From an uncultured Muribaculaceae bacterium (GTDB taxonomy: Bacteria; Bacteroidota; Bacteroidia; Bacteroidales; Muribaculaceae), in the NCBI GenBank assembly GCA_910578665.1, contig CAJTQU010000004.1, positions 82,448-146,447 of the forward strand: 64,000 nt of DNA, in the 5' to 3' direction. Position 1 is the stretch's first letter; each line of letters starts with the position of its first letter. Both the position numbers and the translations under genes were made by a program. The notes under the pieces are model-generated. The model ran no database searches, was not told where the DNA came from, and was given only the letters and a program-made list of their open reading frames with translations. Shown piece after piece: positions 59,511-64,000 of the stretch.

Positions 59511-61214
59511 TTACTTTACCATGATTTTCTCTGTCACAGTCTCATATTTGTCCACTAGGCGTACAACATAAAAACCAGGACCGCCTAACAGGCTCACCGG
59601 AAGAACTGCCGGAGGATTTTCTTCTCCATATATCCGGCGACCAGACATATCAAATATATCTACCCTATCGGGATCACCGACAAGATTCAATATGCCGGTA
59701 GCAGTATTGTGGAAAACCTGCAACACGCCGTCACCGACATTACAGCCTATCCCCCCGGTTCCTCCTTTCAGATCCATAAAATATGAGACATACTGATCGG
59801 TTTCCGGATCAAAAATATATGAAATGAGCTTGGCTGCATCCGGACTCATTCTCACTGTACCGGCAAGAAGCGACAACGCACCAGCTCCTTCTTCTGGAAT
59901 TCTATACGACATATTGTCCATAAGCCATCTATATGCTTCGGCATAATTTTCCTGCAGCCAGTCTGTAAATGCCACGGGTTCGGCATCAAGACGTATCATA
60001 TAAGGAGTTCTAGAATAAACCTTCTCATCATCCCTGGGCGTAGCGACCATCATGGTGCCGTCATCGCAGATACTGAACACACCCATCGATACATCTTCCG
60101 TTAGCCGGGAAACTTCAAGATTCTTCAGTTCATACAGTATCGGTGACACATACATCTTGAGATCGCCGTCCTCAGAGTCGGGATTAGGATAGTAATAATT
60201 GCAGACATAATACTCTCCGTTATCAGACAAAAGATGCGAATTAAATTCAAACCTATTGTTGGTAACATTGGCTGCATAAGCATCAAAGAACGCATACAGC
60301 CTGGTAAGATAAGAGTCATTATCCTCATCAAACTGCTTCATGGCGGCATCATATTCCTCTTTACGCTCCTTCACAAACTCTTCGTAGAAAGGCATCCGGG
60401 GATTTTTACCTGTTAGAGACACTATCTCTAATGAATCCTTATAGGCCTGGTTCGCCTTGTTGAATTCCAACTTTTCATCATCTGTAAGATAGTCAGAAGC
60501 CTGCGGTTTGACAGGACGAGAGGGATAAGGAGGCCACTCGGCATCCTCTTTCTGCAACCGATTTGCTCCCGAAATCTCATAAGTCCATGAGCCGTCATCT
60601 GACTGCCGGTAAATGATCTGATATTCTAGAAAACCGCGTTGGTCGGTAACCTGCCCGAGAACGGTTCTGCCGTCATTTGAAATACAAGTGGCCGACACCT
60701 GCTGCGGAACACAGCCGGTAATGTCTGTGGCCGGCTCGGGCAGCATCTCGAAAACATAATCGCCGGCAGCATCATCCCATATCCATATCACAGGAGAAAC
60801 CATGGGCCAGCTTTTGCCCGTTACAGGACGACAGTCAATAGAACCTACGATGCGCGAACCGTCAGATGTCACACCATTGGCCATGGCAACACTTGCCTTG
60901 CTGCCAACACTATGGCCCAAATCATGCCATTCTCCATCTTTCCAATAACAAGCCCTGGTAGCACTTGATGCCGCGGCTACCACAATACCGTTATCTGAAA
61001 CCGCATTACCCTTGCCCAGAGAATATTCAGAACCATAACGGTAAGTCTGCTTTATCTCCCGGTCGTAAATCGTTACACCTGCCGAACCGGACAAGAGATA
61101 GCGTCCGTTGTTAGACATCTTGCTAAACTGAAATCCGGGATACTTCTCCATCACCTGCGCCCCACATACCAGCGAAGCCGACATGCAAAGAGCCAATATT
61201 ATCTTCCTTATCAT
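59511..61214 (-). CDS. Secreted protein with T9SS-like C-terminal domain
   Basis: A 567-residue exported protein of unknown function. A signal peptide (MIRKIILALCMSASLVCGAQ) is followed by strand-rich repeats that look like beta-propeller or HAF-type blades: NAVSDNGIVVAAASSATRAC, ANGVTSDGSRIVGSI, ATCISNDGRTVLGQV, HLLSDNGEYYVCNYYY. Such S-DG-VVG patterns suggest a propeller. A charged helical insertion (about residues 225-320: DDEKLEFNKANQAY, EEFVKERKEEYDAAMKQFDE) interrupts it. The end (VDIFDMSGRRIYGEEN, LGGPGFYVVRLVDKYETVTE) is a type IX sorting domain. It follows the Omp28-like gene by six bases, so the two are co-transcribed. Confidence 0.75.
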   Translation of the reverse strand: MIRKIILALCMSASLVCGAQVMEKYPGFQFSKMSNNGRYLLSGSAGVTIYDREIKQTYRYGSEYSLGKGNAVSDNGIVVAAASSATRACYWKDGEWHDLGHSVGSKASVAMANGVTSDGSRIVGSIDCRPVTGKSWPMVSPVIWIWDDAAGDYVFEMLPEPATDITGCVPQQVSATCISNDGRTVLGQVTDQRGFLEYQIIYRQSDDGSWTYEISGANRLQKEDAEWPPYPSRPVKPQASDYLTDDEKLEFNKANQAYKDSLEIVSLTGKNPRMPFYEEFVKERKEEYDAAMKQFDEDNDSYLTRLYAFFDAYAANVTNNRFEFNSHLLSDNGEYYVCNYYYPNPDSEDGDLKMYVSPILYELKNLEVSRLTEDVSMGVFSICDDGTMMVATPRDDEKVYSRTPYMIRLDAEPVAFTDWLQENYAEAYRWLMDNMSYRIPEEGAGALSLLAGTVRMSPDAAKLISYIFDPETDQYVSYFMDLKGGTGGIGCNVGDGVLQVFHNTATGILNLVGDPDRVDIFDMSGRRIYGEENPPAVLPVSLLGGPGFYVVRLVDKYETVTEKIMVK

Positions 61215-61220
61215 ACTTTC

Positions 61221-64000
61221 TTATTTTATATATGTTTTAATTACAGATACATTACCGTCACTATCAATAGCGCGCACAACATAAAAGCCGCTACCAAGTC
61301 CGTAATTAGAAAGCCTCATACCGTCGACTGAGTAAACCTCTATGTCTTTCAGACCTTCGCCTGTGATCATGCCGTTGTCTATACGAAGTTGTCCGTCTGT
61401 CATCACACTGCCGACCCCGAGAGTGGCATCCACCGGTATAACCGCGGCATTAAGCACCTGGCTATCGCGTACATCAGTTGTATTAAAAGGTTTGTTAAGC
61501 ACGGCAATGATATGCATACGCCCGGCCTCCCATGCAGGATCAAGACTAGTCTGTATAGTGGTGCTGAAATTATTTCCGTCCCACTCCACCGGCTCGCCTA
61601 ATATTGGCGTAAGAACCTTTCTGAGCACATGGTCATGAATATACAGGCCGGAAGCACCAATCTGCGGCACCTTGGATATAAGGTTATCCTCGGTCAGAAA
61701 GACACTATAATTACACTCTGGATTAAACTGGCTGAATATCGCATTCTTCTCACCTTCGATATTTATGGTAAGCATGCGTGTATCCTCGTCAAAGCTATTA
61801 CTGATTTCCAGGCCGGCAAAAGCAGGCAGGGAAGCACACTGGTCGATATATCCCTTCAATATGGCACCTCCGGCCTCCGCATTCTGATATCCGATAGTCA
61901 ACGGAGGCACTCCGCCATTGAAAGAAGTACGGTCTATCATAAGCGACGGCGCCCCTATCACACCAAAGTCCATAAGCGCATTGCTCTCTTCAATAGTGAA
62001 TTCGTCAACACCATATCCCACATGGTGGGCAACCCATGCCACATCGCCGCGTTCCGTGACAGCCACTTTGAGAGCAGCCGTGCCGGCAGGACAGTTAACA
62101 CAATTTATAGTAGTGAACTGCTCGAGCAGGACAATTCGTGGATAGCTGTCAGTATATATGGCTAGCTGCAGCGACTCGCTGTCATTGCCTTCAACCTGGT
62201 CTGTCACACCACTGTCTTTTATCAAGCATGACACCTTGAATGAATGTATACCGTCGGCATATCCGTCCAAAGGAATTTCAAACCTATGGTTTGCTCTGCT
62301 GTCACTTGCGACCGGCTCGTTTATCTCGGTCTCAACAGCCTCGCCTCCGTCAACCGACCAGCTTATCGCATAACTATTAATATCATCTGCGCCGGAATTA
62401 AATATTGTAAACTCCGCAACAGCTGTCTCAGAACTCCTGTAATATTCCTTATCCAGCCTCAGATTGTCCACACCGAGGTCGGCAGACGGAAGAGTAGCCT
62501 CGCCTACAGCCTGGATATAAAGTGAACCGTAACCTCTGTCTGAGAAATCCTCCCAAGAATCCTTTATGCCAAGCCAGCATGCATCAGGACGGTCAGGGCC
62601 TCCCACACGGATAGCCTTTACTCCCACAGGCTGATGACCGCTGTATCCTATAAAGATTTCATCACCTGTAATTGTATACGGAGCGTCAAACTCCACTTCG
62701 GTCCATCCGTCGCCAAAATCCTCGATTTTCTTCATGACAATAGCCGGTTCTGATAATGAGGGACGTATCCACGCATATACACGCTCCATACCGCTCCCCA
62801 TACCTATGCGCAATTTCGTTATTACACCACCTTTCAGGCCCTCAAGCTTGGCCGCCGGTATCTTAACTGCGCCTCCTACAGTAGTAGCAGCCCCTTCCGA
62901 ACCCAAAAACATATCGTTAGCATTGAAATCATCGGGACAATAACCCAGTGTCACCTGCTGCCTGCGTATATTCAGCTCATAAGATGCCGACAGGCACTTG
63001 CCGCCCATAGCCAAAACTACCGTGAAATCTTCATTTTCTTCTATTTTACGGACATCCTCAGCATCCAGAGCCGAGAGATCAAACACTACATTCCTGCCAT
63101 CTATTGAGCAGGGAAGCTCTATATCCCATCCGGCAAACGGATAGACAACTGCCGATGATAATACAAGGCCACTGTCTGCCACACCGTCTTCCGGCAATTC
63201 GGCTGTAAGCGTGAATTCCAAAGATTTTGGCAAAGAGGAAAACACTCTGCCCGGCTCACTGCCTGCCAAAGCAGTCCATTCTATGTCAGCCGGCACAAGA
63301 TAGAACTTTGCGGCATCCAGCACATTGTCATCCGTCAGATGTAACTCTACCGACAATATTCCCGGTATTGCAATTCCTGCATCACCGGCTATATCGCTGG
63401 CAGGAGAAATATAAAAATCACGTGCCGATTCTCCATCACGATAGCATGCCACCCTATGCCCGTCGTTTATAACAGCATACGGAGGTTCATCATTCCAGTC
63501 CCGGCTAAGAGAGAAATCCATTCTTTGGGGTAGTCCGGCAAATATCTTGCCTTGTGCATCATCAAACAAGGCTGTGACCGGTTCTTCTTTCTTTTTTAGC
63601 TTAAAACCGACAGGTTCAAGCTCCGTACCGTCATTAAGTGTGATAGTCACTGTAAACTCTCCGGTAGACTGTATCTCCTCCAGAAGCTCACCTTTTACAT
63701 AATAGGACAGCCAGAAATAGAAATTCTGGTAATCACTGCCCTCGCGCATGCATGTACGCTTTAGCTCCTGGGTGACACCCTTGATAACCACCGTGGGAGA
63801 CAGACCATTCATCGGCTCGCTAAGGCTGAAGTCCATCTTGTCGGGGAGTACGTCAAACTCTGTGCCCGGCGGATCGGCAAAGGTCACCGTAATAGGCCTC
63901 TTCAACTTGAACATTACAGGCTCAAGCTCCGTGCCGTCATTAAGCGTGATAGTCACTGTAAACTCTCCGGTAGACTGTATCTCCTCCAGAAGCTCACCTT
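61221..64000 (-). CDS. Omp28-like secreted repeat protein, 5' truncated
   Basis: The C-terminal 926 residues of a large exported protein; the frame runs open to the window edge, so the GTG at 63956 is not the start. The N-terminal part is tandem beta-rich modules of about 100 residues (TVTITLNDGTELEPV, then GLPQRMDFSLSRDW; more diverged copies follow). A region near residue 390 resembles adhesin-type domains (TEVEFDAPYTITGDEIFIGY). An Omp28-type thioredoxin-like domain follows with IVLLEQFTTINCVNCPAGTA, including CVNC as a CxxC. The tail (IEVYSVDGMRLSNYGLGSGF) is a type IX sorting domain. It heads the two-gene unit with the 59511 gene. Confidence 0.8.
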   Translation of the reverse strand, partial: GELLEEIQSTGEFTVTITLNDGTELEPVMFKLKRPITVTFADPPGTEFDVLPDKMDFSLSEPMNGLSPTVVIKGVTQELKRTCMREGSDYQNFYFWLSYYVKGELLEEIQSTGEFTVTITLNDGTELEPVGFKLKKKEEPVTALFDDAQGKIFAGLPQRMDFSLSRDWNDEPPYAVINDGHRVACYRDGESARDFYISPASDIAGDAGIAIPGILSVELHLTDDNVLDAAKFYLVPADIEWTALAGSEPGRVFSSLPKSLEFTLTAELPEDGVADSGLVLSSAVVYPFAGWDIELPCSIDGRNVVFDLSALDAEDVRKIEENEDFTVVLAMGGKCLSASYELNIRRQQVTLGYCPDDFNANDMFLGSEGAATTVGGAVKIPAAKLEGLKGGVITKLRIGMGSGMERVYAWIRPSLSEPAIVMKKIEDFGDGWTEVEFDAPYTITGDEIFIGYSGHQPVGVKAIRVGGPDRPDACWLGIKDSWEDFSDRGYGSLYIQAVGEATLPSADLGVDNLRLDKEYYRSSETAVAEFTIFNSGADDINSYAISWSVDGGEAVETEINEPVASDSRANHRFEIPLDGYADGIHSFKVSCLIKDSGVTDQVEGNDSESLQLAIYTDSYPRIVLLEQFTTINCVNCPAGTAALKVAVTERGDVAWVAHHVGYGVDEFTIEESNALMDFGVIGAPSLMIDRTSFNGGVPPLTIGYQNAEAGGAILKGYIDQCASLPAFAGLEISNSFDEDTRMLTINIEGEKNAIFSQFNPECNYSVFLTEDNLISKVPQIGASGLYIHDHVLRKVLTPILGEPVEWDGNNFSTTIQTSLDPAWEAGRMHIIAVLNKPFNTTDVRDSQVLNAAVIPVDATLGVGSVMTDGQLRIDNGMITGEGLKDIEVYSVDGMRLSNYGLGSGFYVVRAIDSDGNVSVIKTYIK
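63601..64000 (-). repeat. 306-bp tandem repeat inside the Omp28-like gene
   Basis: The sequence from 63601 recurs from 63907 with only a few differences over the about 94 bases visible before the window end. The period is 306 bases, or 102 codons. Older, diverged copies are visible in the protein upstream on the minus strand. Near-identity at DNA level indicates recent duplication or gene conversion. Confidence 0.8.

Noticed and set aside
63956..64000. GTG at 63956 as the start of the Omp28-like gene
   Set aside because: The frame stays open to the window edge and the same residues occur inside the downstream repeat copy, so the GTG is internal.

Overview
The window reads as chromosome of a Bacteroidota bacterium, order Bacteroidales, most plausibly Muribaculaceae or a close relative. 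Reasons: the promoters fit the Bacteroidetes consensus (TTTG, 19-21 bp, TAnnTTTG) at least 15 times; several secreted proteins end in type-IX-secretion-style C-terminal domains; lipoproteins, two-domain parvulins, an OstA-like protein, class II NrdJ and the yicC-gmk-nadD order are typical of the group; base composition is moderate, with frequent ATA codons. The family-level placement is inference.

Layout. 1-8900: a truncated radical SAM gene, NDH-2, a META-domain lipoprotein, a probable structured ncRNA with its own promoter and terminator, nitroreductase and DUF486 genes, a Uup-type ABC-F ATPase, ridA, tRNA-Thr(CGU), and a secreted Ntn-hydrolase whose start codon lies almost at the predicted transcription start. 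8900-19560: malQ, then fur-purA-DUF1015 (minus strand), thioesterase-dprA (plus), a nucleoside phosphorylase, a YbiT-like ABC-F protein with one ATP site degenerate in every motif, and a Dabb protein. 19560-27000: three secreted proteins with C-terminal sorting domains (a large repeat protein, an M6 metalloprotease, an Fn3/choice-of-anchor-J protein). 27000-30700: nitroreductase and the B12-dependent ribonucleotide reductase.

30700-34140 is visibly different: AT-richer, with a structured RNA leader containing a 116-nt rod-like hairpin, a lipoprotein plus a CotH-kinase-like protein, a hairpin-dense non-coding stretch, the N-terminal remnant of a tyrosine recombinase, and direct repeats that may be integrase-binding sites beside mutL. 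It looks like a decayed integrative element and is the most unusual part of the window.

34144-40886 (minus) joins mutL to envelope-biogenesis genes (OstA-like, SurA, a PpiC-type lipoprotein, a GYF/TM2 protein). 41045-43557 pairs a phosphohexomutase with a CpsB/YwqE-type phosphatase. 43775-47644 is yicC-gmk-nadD-DUF5063-M18 peptidase. 47768-59407 is a housekeeping run: tig, clpP, clpX, recQ, guaB, a periplasmic PPIase, pyrBI and a flavin reductase. 59511-64000 holds two more secreted proteins, the last an Omp28-like protein with near-identical 306-bp tandem repeats running off the window end.

No complete mobile element, CRISPR array, rRNA operon or recognised defence system was found. The new-biology candidates are the structured RNAs at 2858-3152 and 30826-31083, and the hairpin array at 32971-33312.
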